Positions 1 to 8,548 of a stretch of 64,000 nucleotides of DNA are shown here, in pieces. Where the stretch lies: the NCBI RefSeq assembly GCF_030160235.1, contig NZ_BSNY01000055.1:207358-271357 (forward strand), written 5' to 3'. Within the stretch, counting starts at the first letter, position 1; each line of letters starts with the position of its first letter. The translations under genes were made by a program, and so were the position numbers. The notes under the pieces are model-generated. The model was given only the letters and a program-made list of their open reading frames with translations. It ran no database searches and was not told the DNA's origin. This DNA is from Mesorhizobium huakuii. GTDB lineage: Bacteria > Pseudomonadota > Alphaproteobacteria > Rhizobiales > Rhizobiaceae.

Positions 1-623
1 TCCAGTTCGGAAAACGCGTTGAAGCGCGTGGCGATCTCTCTTGCCAGCAGTCGATGTTCGTCCTCCAGGCGGTCGAGATCGGCCCAGACCGGGCTGTCCT
101 GCGGCAGAGCGGCGAAGGCGGCCGCCGAGCGCAGTTCGAACATCTCGCGGATCTCGGTCAGTTCCAAAGCGAAAGCCCGTGTAAAACCCTTCAGCACCCA
201 ATGGCTGTTGCGGCGCTTCTCGATCAGGCCGAAGCGCGAGAAGCGGATCAGGAACTCGCGCACGCTGGTGGTGCCGACGCCGATCTCGCGCGCCAGTTCA
301 AGTTCATTGATCTGCATGCCGGCCTCGGCGCCGCCGGCGAGCAGACGCCGCATGAACGACCGCTCGATGATCTCGGCCAGCGTATCTGTCTCTTCCTCCG
401 GAAAGAAATCGTCGGGACGCGGGTCGCGAAGCACCGTCTTGGCGCGCTTGTTCCAGGCGATCAGCCCGGTTTCCTCCATGCGCGCCAGGATGCTGCGCAC
501 GGTCGTGCGGCTGACACCGAGCAGCGTGCCCAATTCCGGTTCCGACGGCAGGCTGCGCGTTTCGTCGAGCAGCCTGAGGCACCTGTTATAGGCGTCCTTG
601 TAGACGTTGTTGCTCTTGGACAT
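1..623 (-). CDS. GntR-family transcriptional regulator, C-terminally truncated by window edge
   Basis: The reading frame is open from an ATG at 623 to the left edge (207 codons seen). Translation shows two winged-helix segments: residues about 24-66 (LPSEPELGTLLGVSRTTVR) and about 83-145 (INELELAREIGVGTTSVREF), followed by the start of an FCD-like helical effector domain (ELTEIREMFELRSAAAF). GntR/FadR proteins normally have one such DNA-binding unit, so the doubled N-terminus is unusual. An in-frame ATG at 635 is an alternative start; neither has a well-spaced Shine-Dalgarno. It is divergent from the UxaA-type gene at 877 and probably controls it through the palindrome at 774-804. Family assignment is firm; the effector is unknown, a sugar acid being likely from context. 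Confidence 0.85.
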   Translation of the reverse strand, partial: MSKSNNVYKDAYNRCLRLLDETRSLPSEPELGTLLGVSRTTVRSILARMEETGLIAWNKRAKTVLRDPRPDDFFPEEETDTLAEIIERSFMRRLLAGGAEAGMQINELELAREIGVGTTSVREFLIRFSRFGLIEKRRNSHWVLKGFTRAFALELTEIREMFELRSAAAFAALPQDSPVWADLDRLEDEHRLLAREIATRFNAFSEL

Positions 624-773
624 CCCCTGACCCATTCATGCCGGCGCTTGCGGCGGCCGGCTTGAAGCGCAATATGACGTTCCCATGACCCTGAAAAGCA
701 GGAATCGCTTTCTCCGGGGCACGGTTCATTGTTTGCAGCGCCACCGCCAGCCAGAGGCATGCGAAACGCCTGC

Positions 774-804
774 GAAAAAACAATTGACGCAAAACTGTTT
801 TTTC
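774..804. promoter_or_regulatory. Palindromic operator candidate between GntR gene and UxaA-type gene
   Basis: Perfect 9-bp arms GAAAAAACA (774-782) and TGTTTTTTC (796-804) are separated by 13 bp in the 624-876 divergent gap. A looser relative occurs at 3673-3691 before the ABC operon. The likely binder is the adjacent GntR protein. No other feature is seen in the gap. Confidence 0.5.
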
Positions 805-876
805 ACGATAAAAGACATTAACTCTTAACAGGCGCGTGTCAATCCGCGCATCCCAGGATCACCCAGGAAACCGCCC

Positions 877-2382
877 GTGAACGTCTCGAACACCATTCTT
901 CTGTCCCCCGCCGACAATGTCGCCGTTGCCAATGGCCGCATCGAGATCGGCACGGCCCTGCCGGGCGGCGCGCTTGCCACGGCCGTTATCGAACCTGGCC
1001 ACAAGGTGGCGATCAAGCCGATCGCCGCCGGTGAAGCCGTGGTCAAATACGCCCAGGCGATCGGCCGCGCCACGCAGGACATCGCACCGGGCGAGCATGT
1101 CCATTCGCACAATCTGGTGTTCGAGGCCGGCCGCCTCCCGGTGGTGCCGCCGAGCGAGGCCGAGCATGCTACAGCTGCCGACCGCGCCCGCACCTTCATG
1201 GGGTATCGCCGCGCCGATGGCCGCGCCGGCACGCGCAACTTCATCGGCATCATCGCCAGCGTCAATTGCTCGGCCACGGTCTGCCATTCCATCGCCGACA
1301 CCGCCAACCGGACCTTGCTGCCGAAATATCCCGGCATCGACGGTTTCGTGCCGATCGTCCACGGCCAGGGCTGCGGCATGAGCGGCACGGGCGACGGCAT
1401 GATGGTGCTGCACCGCACGCTTGCCGGCTATGCCCGCCACCCGAATTTCGGCGGCGTGCTGATGGTCGGCCTGGGATGCGAGGTCAACCAGCTCACCCTC
1501 TACGGCCAGAAGGGCGCCGCCGCGGGAAAACGCCATTTCAACATCCAGGACGCCGGCGGGTCGCGCAAATCGGTGGAGAAGGCGATGGGCGTGCTGGCCG
1601 AAATCGCCGAGGAAGTCGGTCAACTGAAGCGCGAGCCGATCCCGGTCAGCGAGATCGTCGTCGGCCTGCAATGCGGCGGCTCCGACGGCATGTCGGGCAT
1701 AACAGCCAATCCGGCGCTGGGGGCGGCCGTCGACATATTGGCCGGCGTCGGCGGCATCGGCATCCTCTCCGAGACCACGGAAATCTACGGCGCCGAGCAT
1801 CTGCTTGCCTACCGCGCCGCGACGCCCGAAATCGCCAAGAAGCTCGACGGCTATGTGAAGTGGTGGGAAGATCACGTCGCCAAGCATGGCGCCTCGATCG
1901 ACAACAACCCCTCGCCCGGCAACAAGCGCGGCGGCCTCACCACCATCCTGGAAAAGTCGCTTGGCGCGGTCGCCAAGGGCGGCCAGACGCCGCTCAATGG
2001 TGTCTTCGGCTATGCCGAGAAGGTCACCGGCAACGGACTGGTGTTCATGGACACGCCCGGCTACGACCCGGTCTCGGCCACCGGCCAGGTCGCGGGCGGC
2101 GCCAATGTCATCGTCTTCACCACCGGGCGCGGGTCCTGCTTTGGCTGCCGGCCGACGCCGTCGATCAAGATCGCCACCAACTCGACCATGTATCACCAGA
2201 TGGAAGAGGACATGGACGTCAATTGCGGCGTCATCGCCTCGGGCGAAAAAACCATCGCCGGCATGGGCCGCGAGATCTTCGAACTGATCGTCGAGACGGC
2301 TTCCGGCCGCAAGACCAAGAGCGAGGATTTCGGCTACGGCGACAACGAGTTCGTGCCCTGGCATCTCGGCGCGACGCTCTGA
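877..2382 (+). CDS. UxaA-family dehydratase (altronate dehydratase-like)
   Basis: The 501-residue product has the layout of hexonate dehydratases of the UxaA/GarD family: an N-terminal SAF-type domain (about 1-95) and a long C-terminal GD_AH domain with conserved Cys/Gly motifs (HGQGCGMSG, GLGCEVNQ, QCGGSDGMSG, TGRGSCFGC). Family members remove water from sugar acids such as altronate or galactarate in the cytoplasm, usually with a metal ion. Length is normal. The start is GTG at 877, with AGGA about 9 bases upstream. It precedes an aldo/keto reductase and a sugar ABC importer, so it probably acts in an oxidative sugar route. The exact substrate cannot be read from sequence. Confidence 0.85.
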   Translation: MNVSNTILLSPADNVAVANGRIEIGTALPGGALATAVIEPGHKVAIKPIAAGEAVVKYAQAIGRATQDIAPGEHVHSHNLVFEAGRLPVVPPSEAEHATAADRARTFMGYRRADGRAGTRNFIGIIASVNCSATVCHSIADTANRTLLPKYPGIDGFVPIVHGQGCGMSGTGDGMMVLHRTLAGYARHPNFGGVLMVGLGCEVNQLTLYGQKGAAAGKRHFNIQDAGGSRKSVEKAMGVLAEIAEEVGQLKREPIPVSEIVVGLQCGGSDGMSGITANPALGAAVDILAGVGGIGILSETTEIYGAEHLLAYRAATPEIAKKLDGYVKWWEDHVAKHGASIDNNPSPGNKRGGLTTILEKSLGAVAKGGQTPLNGVFGYAEKVTGNGLVFMDTPGYDPVSATGQVAGGANVIVFTTGRGSCFGCRPTPSIKIATNSTMYHQMEEDMDVNCGVIASGEKTIAGMGREIFELIVETASGRKTKSEDFGYGDNEFVPWHLGATL

Positions 2383-2444
2383 ATTCAGCGGAAATGTGGT
2401 AGAACTGCCGGGCTGGACAGCGCCCGGCAACGGGGAGGGTTTGC

Positions 2445-3443
2445 ATGGAAAAACGCCGCATCGGCAAGACGGCGCTCGAGGTCACCGAGGTCAGCTTCGG
2501 CGGCGCCGCGATCGGCGGCCTTTACCGCGCCTGTTCGCGCGAGGCGGCGATGGAGACGCTGCAAGGCGCCTGGGAGGCGGGCTTGCGCTATTTCGACACC
2601 GCGCCCTTCTATGGTTTCGGCCTGTCGGAGCGGCGCTTCGGCGATTTCCTGCGCTACAAGCCGCGCGATTCCTACGTGCTGTCCACCAAGGTCGGCCGCC
2701 TGTTCCGGCCGGTGCCCGAAGACCAGGTGCCCGACCACTCCTATGTCGATCCGCTGCCTTTCGCGCTCGATTACGATTATTCCTATGACGGCATCATGCG
2801 GTCGGTCGACTTCAGCTATGCGCGGCTTGGGCTGAACAAGATCGATATCCTGTATGTGCATGACATCGGCGCCTACACGCATGGCGCCGAGAAGACCAAG
2901 CTGCACTTTCGCCAGTTCATGGATGGCGGGCTCAAGGCGCTCGAGGAGCTGAAGCGGGCCGGCACGATTTCCGCCTATGGCCTCGGCGTCAACGAAGTCC
3001 AGATCTGCCTCGACGTGATGCGCCGTGCGCCGCTCGACTGCATCCTGCTCGCCAGTCGCTATTCCTTGCTCGACCGCACCGCCGAAGCCGAACTGCTGCC
3101 GCTGTGCCGCGAACAACAGACATCGTTGGTGATCGGCGGCGTCTTCAACTCCGGCATATTGGCGACCGGGCCGGTGCAAGGCGCGCATTTCGATTACCAG
3201 CCCGCCAGCCGCGATATGCTCGATCGGGTCGACGCCATGGAAAAGATCGCCGGTGAAGGCGGCTATCCGCTGGCGGCCGCCGCCTTTCAGTTTCCCCTGC
3301 ACGAGCCGACGGTCGCCACCGTGCTGACCGGCACCGCCAAACTGGCAAACCTGACACGCAACCTCGAACTGCTCGACACCAACGTGCCTGGGACGGAATA
3401 CGCCAAATATCGTCCTTACACGGTGGTGCAGAGCCTGACGTGA
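2445..3443 (+). CDS. Aldo/keto reductase (sugar 1-dehydrogenase-like)
   Basis: The 332-residue AKR TIM barrel has the catalytic tetrad visible: Asp51 and Tyr56 (RYFDTAPFYGFG), Lys82 (STKVGR) and His139 (ILYVHDIG). It resembles the D-threo-aldose/L-fucose 1-dehydrogenase group, NAD(P)-dependent enzymes that oxidise aldoses to lactones; members of the same group act on pyridoxal. It lies 62 bp after the UxaA-type gene, with a GGGAGG ribosome site before the ATG, so it is probably co-transcribed. An aldose oxidation step feeding the UxaA-type dehydratase is a reasonable inference; the sugar is unknown. Confidence 0.85.
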   Translation: MEKRRIGKTALEVTEVSFGGAAIGGLYRACSREAAMETLQGAWEAGLRYFDTAPFYGFGLSERRFGDFLRYKPRDSYVLSTKVGRLFRPVPEDQVPDHSYVDPLPFALDYDYSYDGIMRSVDFSYARLGLNKIDILYVHDIGAYTHGAEKTKLHFRQFMDGGLKALEELKRAGTISAYGLGVNEVQICLDVMRRAPLDCILLASRYSLLDRTAEAELLPLCREQQTSLVIGGVFNSGILATGPVQGAHFDYQPASRDMLDRVDAMEKIAGEGGYPLAAAAFQFPLHEPTVATVLTGTAKLANLTRNLELLDTNVPGTEYAKYRPYTVVQSLT

Positions 3444-3531
3444 AGCCGGCGTCCACCACCCTTGATCGGCGGCTCGGCTTCACAAATGCGGGACTCCGCA
3501 GAAAGAATGAATGTTCCATATTGACTATCGC

Positions 3532-3549
3532 ATGGAATTAATATTCCAT
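3532..3549. promoter_or_regulatory. ATGGAAT-N4-ATTCCAT palindrome upstream of sugar ABC operon
   Basis: Perfect 7-bp arms around TAAT, plus a further half-site GTTCCAT at 3513-3519. It lies in the 330-bp gap 3444-3773 before the solute-binding-protein gene and looks like a repressor operator. The gap also holds the AT-rich element at 3673-3691; nothing else is seen. Confidence 0.5.
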
Positions 3550-3672
3550 ACCGCTCACGAAACGGGAGCGTTCGGCTGCGTCCAGGGAGGTGGTAGCGCG
3601 TGAATGTGTCTGTGCCTGACATGGGGATCAGGTGCGAAACACCGCTTGCATCATCCAGATCGATGCACTATC

Positions 3673-3691
3673 AAAACAGCGTAAATGTTTT
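3673..3691. promoter_or_regulatory. AAAACA-N7-TGTTTT inverted repeat, possible GntR site
   Basis: Arms AAAACA (3673-3678) and TGTTTT (3686-3691) flank GCGTAAA. The sequence resembles the right part of the palindrome at 774-804 (CGCAAAACTGTTTTTT versus CGTAAATGTTTTTT), suggesting the same regulator may act on both. Confidence 0.35.
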
Positions 3692-3773
3692 TTATTGATA
3701 AAGTTCTGTTTGGGCCACGCCTATCCGAACGGAGCTTCCGTAACGTTCACCGGGCGACTTAGGGAGGTATCCT

Positions 3774-4769
3774 ATGAAATTCGTGACCAGCATTCTCAAC
3801 CGCCGCGCCGTCATGGCCCTGGCAGCAGCGTCGATGCTCGCCGGCGTCATGCACTCAGCGCCGGTTTCGGCGGCTGACGTGACCATTCCGATCATCGTCA
3901 AGGACACCACGTCCTTCTACTGGCAGATCGTGCTCGCCGGCGCCCGCAAGGCCGGCAAGGATCTCGGCGTCAACGTGCCGGAACTCGGCGCCCAGGCTGA
4001 AACCGACGTCAACGGCCAGATCTCCATCCTCGAGAACGCCGTCGCCGGCAACCCGGCCGCCGTCGTCATCGCGCCGACCGAAGCCAAGGCGCTCGGCAAG
4101 CCGATCGACGAGGCAGCGGCCAAGGTCAAGGTCATCGGCATCGACTCCGGCGCCGACTCCAAGGCCTTCACCTCGTTCCTGACCACCGACAACGTCCAGG
4201 GCGGCCGCGTCGCCGCGGACGGTCTTGCGGCAGCCATCGGCGCGGCCAATGGCGGCAAGGTCGAAGGCAAGGTTGCCCTGATCACCGCACTGCCCGGCGC
4301 CGGCTCGCTCGAGCAGCGCGCCCAGGGCTTCAAGGAACAGCTCAAGGCCAAGTATCCCGGCCTCGAACTGGTCGCCGACAAATATGCCGACGGCCAGGCC
4401 ACCACCGGCCTCAACATCGCGACCGACCTGATCACCGCCAATCCGGACCTGAAGGGCATCTTCGCCTCCAACCTGATCATGGCGCAGGGCGTCGGCCAGG
4501 CGATCGCCGAGAACAAGCTTGCCGGCAAGGTCGGCCTGATCGGCTTCGACAGCGACGAGAAGCTGATCAAGTTCCTGAATGACGGCGTCATTTCCGGCCT
4601 CGTCGTCCAGGATCCCTACCGGATGGGCTATGACGGCATCAAGACCGCGCTCGCCGCCTCCAAGGGCGAGAAGGTCGAGGCCAATGTCGACACCGGCGCC
4701 AACCTGGTCACCAAGGCCAATATGAAGGATCCCAAGATCGACGCGCTGCTCAACCCGAAGCTCAACTAA
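3774..4769 (+). CDS. Sugar ABC transporter, periplasmic substrate-binding protein (ribose type)
   Basis: 331 residues with a signal peptide (hydrophobic stretch about 12-30, cleavage near PVSAAD) followed by a two-lobed periplasmic-binding fold of the RbsB/XylF class (TIPIIVKDTTSFYWQIVLAGA at the first strand; later IGFDSDEKLIKFL). It captures a monosaccharide for the ATPase and permease encoded next. The ribosome site GGGAGG is 7 bases before the ATG. A 152-bp gap with a strong hairpin (4789-4815) separates it from the ATPase gene, consistent with higher expression of the binding protein. Substrate not determinable; the sugar-acid enzymes nearby suggest an aldose or related polyol. Confidence 0.9.
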   Translation: MKFVTSILNRRAVMALAAASMLAGVMHSAPVSAADVTIPIIVKDTTSFYWQIVLAGARKAGKDLGVNVPELGAQAETDVNGQISILENAVAGNPAAVVIAPTEAKALGKPIDEAAAKVKVIGIDSGADSKAFTSFLTTDNVQGGRVAADGLAAAIGAANGGKVEGKVALITALPGAGSLEQRAQGFKEQLKAKYPGLELVADKYADGQATTGLNIATDLITANPDLKGIFASNLIMAQGVGQAIAENKLAGKVGLIGFDSDEKLIKFLNDGVISGLVVQDPYRMGYDGIKTALAASKGEKVEANVDTGANLVTKANMKDPKIDALLNPKLN

Positions 4770-4788
4770 GCAACGGTCGAGAGGCACA

Positions 4789-4815
4789 GTTTCCGGGGCC
4801 TCGTGCCCCGGAAAC
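4789..4815 (+). other. Intercistronic hairpin after binding-protein gene
   Basis: Perfect 11-bp inverted repeat GTTTCCGGGGC / GCCCCGGAAAC with a 5-base loop and no T-run. It is more likely an mRNA-stabilising or partial-attenuation element than a full terminator. Confidence 0.6.
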
Positions 4816-4921
4816 GACAGCGATATCGCTTGGAAATCCGCCAGCCTGGGCTAGGTTGCCCTGGCAGGCACTCAAAAGCCTGCCGCGTGCCAGATCGTAA
4901 GGCCAATCAGGGAGGATTGTC

Positions 4922-6475
4922 ATGACATCGACGGCGCAAGACCTGCACCCAGCCCCCGTGCTGGAGCCGGGCAGGACAATCCTCGAACTGCGCGGCCTCG
5001 AGAAGAAATATCCCGGCACCCATGCGCTGAAGCCGGTTACGCTGGCCTTCAAGTCAGGCGAAATCCACGCCATCGTCGGCGAGAACGGTGCCGGCAAATC
5101 CACCCTGATCAAGCTTCTCACCGGCGTCATGCCGCGCACCTCCGGCGATGTCATCTGGGAAGGCAAGCCCGCGCCGCTAGCGACTCCGCATGAAGCGATG
5201 GCGCTCGGCATCAACGCCGTGCACCAGGAAGTCGTGCTCTGCCGTCATTTGACGGTTGCCGCCAACATGTTCCTCGGCGAGGAGAATTCGCGCTTCGGCA
5301 TCCTGCAGCAGCGCGCCATGGTCAAGGAAGCGCAGAAGATCATCGACGATCTCGGCTTCGACCTGCCGGCGCATGTCATGCTCGGCGACCTCACCATCGG
5401 CCAGCAGCAGCTGATCGCCGCCGCCCGCGCCACCGTGCGCGGCACCAAATTCCTGATCTTCGATGAGCCGACCGCCTACCTGACCCGCAAGGAGGCCGAC
5501 CAGCTCTTCACCCTGATCCGCCGGCTGAAGTCCGAGGGCGTGACAATCATCTACATCAGCCACCGCATGGAGGAAGTCTTCGAACTCGCCGATCGCGTCT
5601 CCGTGCTGCGCGACGGCACGCTGGTCGGCACCAGAAACATCGCCGAGACCAACGATGCCGAACTGGTCAAGCTGATGATCAACCGCTCGATCGAGCAGGT
5701 CTATCACAAGGAGCACTTCACGCCGGGTTCCGTGATCGTCGAGACCAGGAACCTGTCGGGCAAGGGCTTCGAAAATGTCTCGATGACGGTCCGCGCCGGC
5801 GAGATCGTCGGGCTCTACGGGCTGATCGGCGCCGGGCGCAGTGAATTCGTCACCACGCTCTACGGCCGCCATCGCAAATCGGCCGGGCAGATCCTGTGGG
5901 AAGGCAAGCCGGTTCAGGTCAATTCAGAGCATGACGCGATCAAGCTCGGCATGGCGCTGGCACCGGAAAGCCGCCGCGACCAGGGCCTTTGCCTCAATCT
6001 GCCGGTCGGCCTCAATCTCAACCTGCCGATCTACAAGCGCATCTCCAAGAACATGTTGATCTCCGGCGCGCAGGAGAAGACCCAGGCCGACCGCCAGATC
6101 GCCGATCTGCGCATCAAGACGCCGACACGCAATGCGCTGGCCTCCAGCCTGTCGGGCGGCAACCAGCAGAAGATCGTCATCGGCAAATGGCTGGCGCATG
6201 GCGCCAAGCTGTTCATTTTCGACGAGCCGACCGTCGGCGTCGATGTCGGCACCAAGGCCGAGATCTACCGCCTGTTCGGCGCGCTCTTGTCGAAAGGCGC
6301 CGGCATCATCCTGATCTCGTCCTATCTGCCGGAAGTCTATGAGCTGGCCGACACGCTGCATGTGTTCCGCCGTGGCAAGCTGGTGGCGACACACGGGTTC
6401 CGCACCGCCGATCATGAGGAAATTCTCACACAGGCGCTCGCCGAGAAACAAGAAAAGCTGGGAGGAAAGATATGA
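4922..6475 (+). CDS. Sugar ABC transporter ATP-binding protein (RbsA/XylG type, two NBDs)
   Basis: 517 residues with two tandem nucleotide-binding domains, as usual for the carbohydrate CUT2 family. NBD1 has Walker A GENGAGKST, Walker B FDEPTAYL and an atypical signature LTIGQQQ; NBD2 has the degenerate P-loop GLIGAGRSE, typical of this family, with signature LSGGNQQK and FDEPTVGV. It powers uptake with the permease at 6472, whose ATG overlaps its stop by 4 bp. The start follows a GGGAGG site. Family call secure; substrate unknown. Confidence 0.93.
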   Translation: MTSTAQDLHPAPVLEPGRTILELRGLEKKYPGTHALKPVTLAFKSGEIHAIVGENGAGKSTLIKLLTGVMPRTSGDVIWEGKPAPLATPHEAMALGINAVHQEVVLCRHLTVAANMFLGEENSRFGILQQRAMVKEAQKIIDDLGFDLPAHVMLGDLTIGQQQLIAAARATVRGTKFLIFDEPTAYLTRKEADQLFTLIRRLKSEGVTIIYISHRMEEVFELADRVSVLRDGTLVGTRNIAETNDAELVKLMINRSIEQVYHKEHFTPGSVIVETRNLSGKGFENVSMTVRAGEIVGLYGLIGAGRSEFVTTLYGRHRKSAGQILWEGKPVQVNSEHDAIKLGMALAPESRRDQGLCLNLPVGLNLNLPIYKRISKNMLISGAQEKTQADRQIADLRIKTPTRNALASSLSGGNQQKIVIGKWLAHGAKLFIFDEPTVGVDVGTKAEIYRLFGALLSKGAGIILISSYLPEVYELADTLHVFRRGKLVATHGFRTADHEEILTQALAEKQEKLGGKI

Positions 6476-7440
6476 GCACCGAGGCGATTCCTGCCGAAAA
6501 ACCCAAGCGCAACTACAACGCCCTGTTCGGGCTGACACTGCTGGCGCTGCTGGTGCTGCTCTGGGTCATCCTGTCGCTCTCGACATCGAGTTTCGCCTCG
6601 GCCAACAACATCTCGAACCTTCTGCGTCAGGGTTCGATGATCGCCATCCTGGCGGTCGGCCAGACCTTCGTCATCATCACCGGCGGCATCGATCTGTCCG
6701 TCGGCGCGGTGGTCGGCTTCGCCACCGTCATTGCCGCGATGCTGATCAATGCCGGCATACCGGTCTTCCTCGCCATCGCGATCACGCTGCTGGTCGGCGT
6801 TGCCATCGGCCTGTTCCACGGCTTCGGCATCGTCAAGATGGGCCTGCCGCCCTTCATCATCACGCTGGCGACGCTGACCTCGCTGCGCGGCATCGGCCTT
6901 CTGATGACCAACGGCAACTCGATCTCCATCAACAATGATGCCTTCCAGGAGTTCTCGCGCAACTCCATCCTCGGCGTGCCCAACCTGTTCTGGATGGTCA
7001 TCCTGGTCGGCATTCCGGCCTATATCTTCCTGCATCACAGCCGCTGGGGCCGCTACCTCTTCTCCGTCGGTTCCAACGCCGAGGCCTCTCGCCTGTCCGG
7101 CGTCAACGTCCAGCGCACCATCTACATGGCCTACACGCTGTCTGGCCTGTGCGCGGCCTTTGTCGGCGTGCTTCTGGCCTCGCGTATCGGCATCGGCAAC
7201 CCGACCCAGGCCGAGGGCTGGGAACTGCAGGCGATCGCGTCGTCCGTCATTGGCGGCACCTCGCTGTTCGGCGCGGTCGGCTCCGTGCACGGCCCGCTGC
7301 TCGGCGCCTTCATCCTCGCCACCATCAACAACGGCGCCAACCTGCTCAACGTCAACGCTTTCTGGCAGCGCATCATCACCGGCGTGCTGATCATCGTCAT
7401 CGTCTATTTCGACGGCCTGCGTCGCCGCGGCGGCAAATAG
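6472..7440 (+). CDS. Sugar ABC transporter permease (RbsC type)
   Basis: 322 residues, strongly hydrophobic, with about 8-10 membrane segments and the family motif GQTFVIITGGIDLSVGAVVGF near residues 62-82. It forms the inner-membrane channel for the importer with genes at 3774 and 4922. Its start overlaps the ATPase stop by 4 bp, implying translational coupling. A 13-bp hairpin follows at 7457. Confidence 0.93.
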   Translation: MSTEAIPAEKPKRNYNALFGLTLLALLVLLWVILSLSTSSFASANNISNLLRQGSMIAILAVGQTFVIITGGIDLSVGAVVGFATVIAAMLINAGIPVFLAIAITLLVGVAIGLFHGFGIVKMGLPPFIITLATLTSLRGIGLLMTNGNSISINNDAFQEFSRNSILGVPNLFWMVILVGIPAYIFLHHSRWGRYLFSVGSNAEASRLSGVNVQRTIYMAYTLSGLCAAFVGVLLASRIGIGNPTQAEGWELQAIASSVIGGTSLFGAVGSVHGPLLGAFILATINNGANLLNVNAFWQRIITGVLIIVIVYFDGLRRRGGK

Positions 7441-7456
7441 CTACAGACCGAGAGCG

Positions 7457-7492
7457 ATCGCCGGCCTGTGAAGGAAAAAACAGGCCGGCGAT
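7457..7492 (+). terminator. Hairpin between permease and alcohol dehydrogenase genes
   Basis: Perfect 13-bp arms ATCGCCGGCCTGT / ACAGGCCGGCGAT with a 10-base purine loop, followed by TTCATT. Probably a partial terminator; the downstream dehydrogenase starts 25 bp later on the same strand. Confidence 0.5.
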
Positions 7493-7516
7493 TTCATTAG
7501 AGAACGGATTAAAAAC

Positions 7517-8533
7517 ATGAAAGCCGTCGTCTGCCGCTCGCCCGGCGAGCTTGTCCTGGAAGATCGTCCTGCACCTGGCTCGCCCCCTGCCGGCTGGGCG
7601 CTGGTCGCGGTCAGTCATGTCGGCATCTGCGGCACCGACTACCACATCTTCGAGGGCAAGCACCCGTTCCTCGCCTACCCCCGCATCATGGGCCATGAAG
7701 TCTCCGGCACCGTCATCGAGACTGGCGAGGGCGTCGACCTCGCCATTGGCGAACCGGTCGTCATCAATCCCTACCTCTCCTGCGGCAAGTGCATCGCCTG
7801 CCGGCACGGCAAGCCGAATTGCTGCGTCAAGATCGAGGTGCTGGGCGTCCATCGCGACGGCGCCATGTGCGAACGCATTCTTGTCCCGGCGCAGAATCTC
7901 TATCCGGCCAATGGCCTGTCGCTGGCCGACGCCGCCGCCGTCGAATTCCTGGCCATCGGCGCGCATGCGGTACGCCGCGCCCGCTCCGATCCCGGCGCCC
8001 GAGCGCTGGTCATCGGCGCCGGCCCGATCGGGCTCGGCAACGCCATCTTCGCCCGCATTGCCGGGCTCGACGTGACACTGCTCGACATGAGCAGTGAACG
8101 CCTCGCTTTCGCCGAAAACGAACTTGGTTTCAGTATCCTCGACGGCTCGCGCGGAGCGGTGCCCGACCTGGTCAGGGAAGCGACATCAGGCGAAGGCTTC
8201 GACGTGGTCTTCGACGCCACCGGCAACACCCGGTCGGTGCAGTCGGCCTTCGCCCATGTCGCGCATGGCGGCACATTGGTGCTGGTCAGCGTCGTCAAGG
8301 ACGACATCGTCTTCTCCGACCCTGAATTCCACAAACGCGAAATGACGCTGGTTGGCAGCCGCAATGCACTGCGTGCCGATTTCGATCATGTCGCGGCCTC
8401 GATCCGCAACGGCGCCGTGCCCCTGGCCAAGCTCGTCACCCACCGCACGACGCTGGCAGATACGCCGAGCGATCTCGCCCGCTGGGCGCACGAGAAATCC
8501 GGCCTGATCAAGGCAGTCATCGAGATCGGATAG
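7517..8533 (+). CDS. Zinc-dependent alcohol/polyol dehydrogenase (MDR family)
   Basis: 338 residues with the medium-chain dehydrogenase plan: catalytic-zinc Cys (GICGTDYHIF) and GHE motif (MGHEVSG), structural-zinc cysteines (CGKCIACRHGKPNCC), and an NAD-binding Rossmann domain (VIGAGPIGLGNA). It probably oxidises a sugar alcohol or sugar-acid hydroxyl (idonate, galactitol and threonine dehydrogenases share this plan). It is the last gene of the 3774-8533 set and converges with phnF 15 bp away. Substrate inferred only from the neighbouring transporter and dehydratase. Confidence 0.88.
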   Translation: MKAVVCRSPGELVLEDRPAPGSPPAGWALVAVSHVGICGTDYHIFEGKHPFLAYPRIMGHEVSGTVIETGEGVDLAIGEPVVINPYLSCGKCIACRHGKPNCCVKIEVLGVHRDGAMCERILVPAQNLYPANGLSLADAAAVEFLAIGAHAVRRARSDPGARALVIGAGPIGLGNAIFARIAGLDVTLLDMSSERLAFAENELGFSILDGSRGAVPDLVREATSGEGFDVVFDATGNTRSVQSAFAHVAHGGTLVLVSVVKDDIVFSDPEFHKREMTLVGSRNALRADFDHVAASIRNGAVPLAKLVTHRTTLADTPSDLARWAHEKSGLIKAVIEIG

Positions 8534-8548
8534 TCGGCAGAATCCGGC

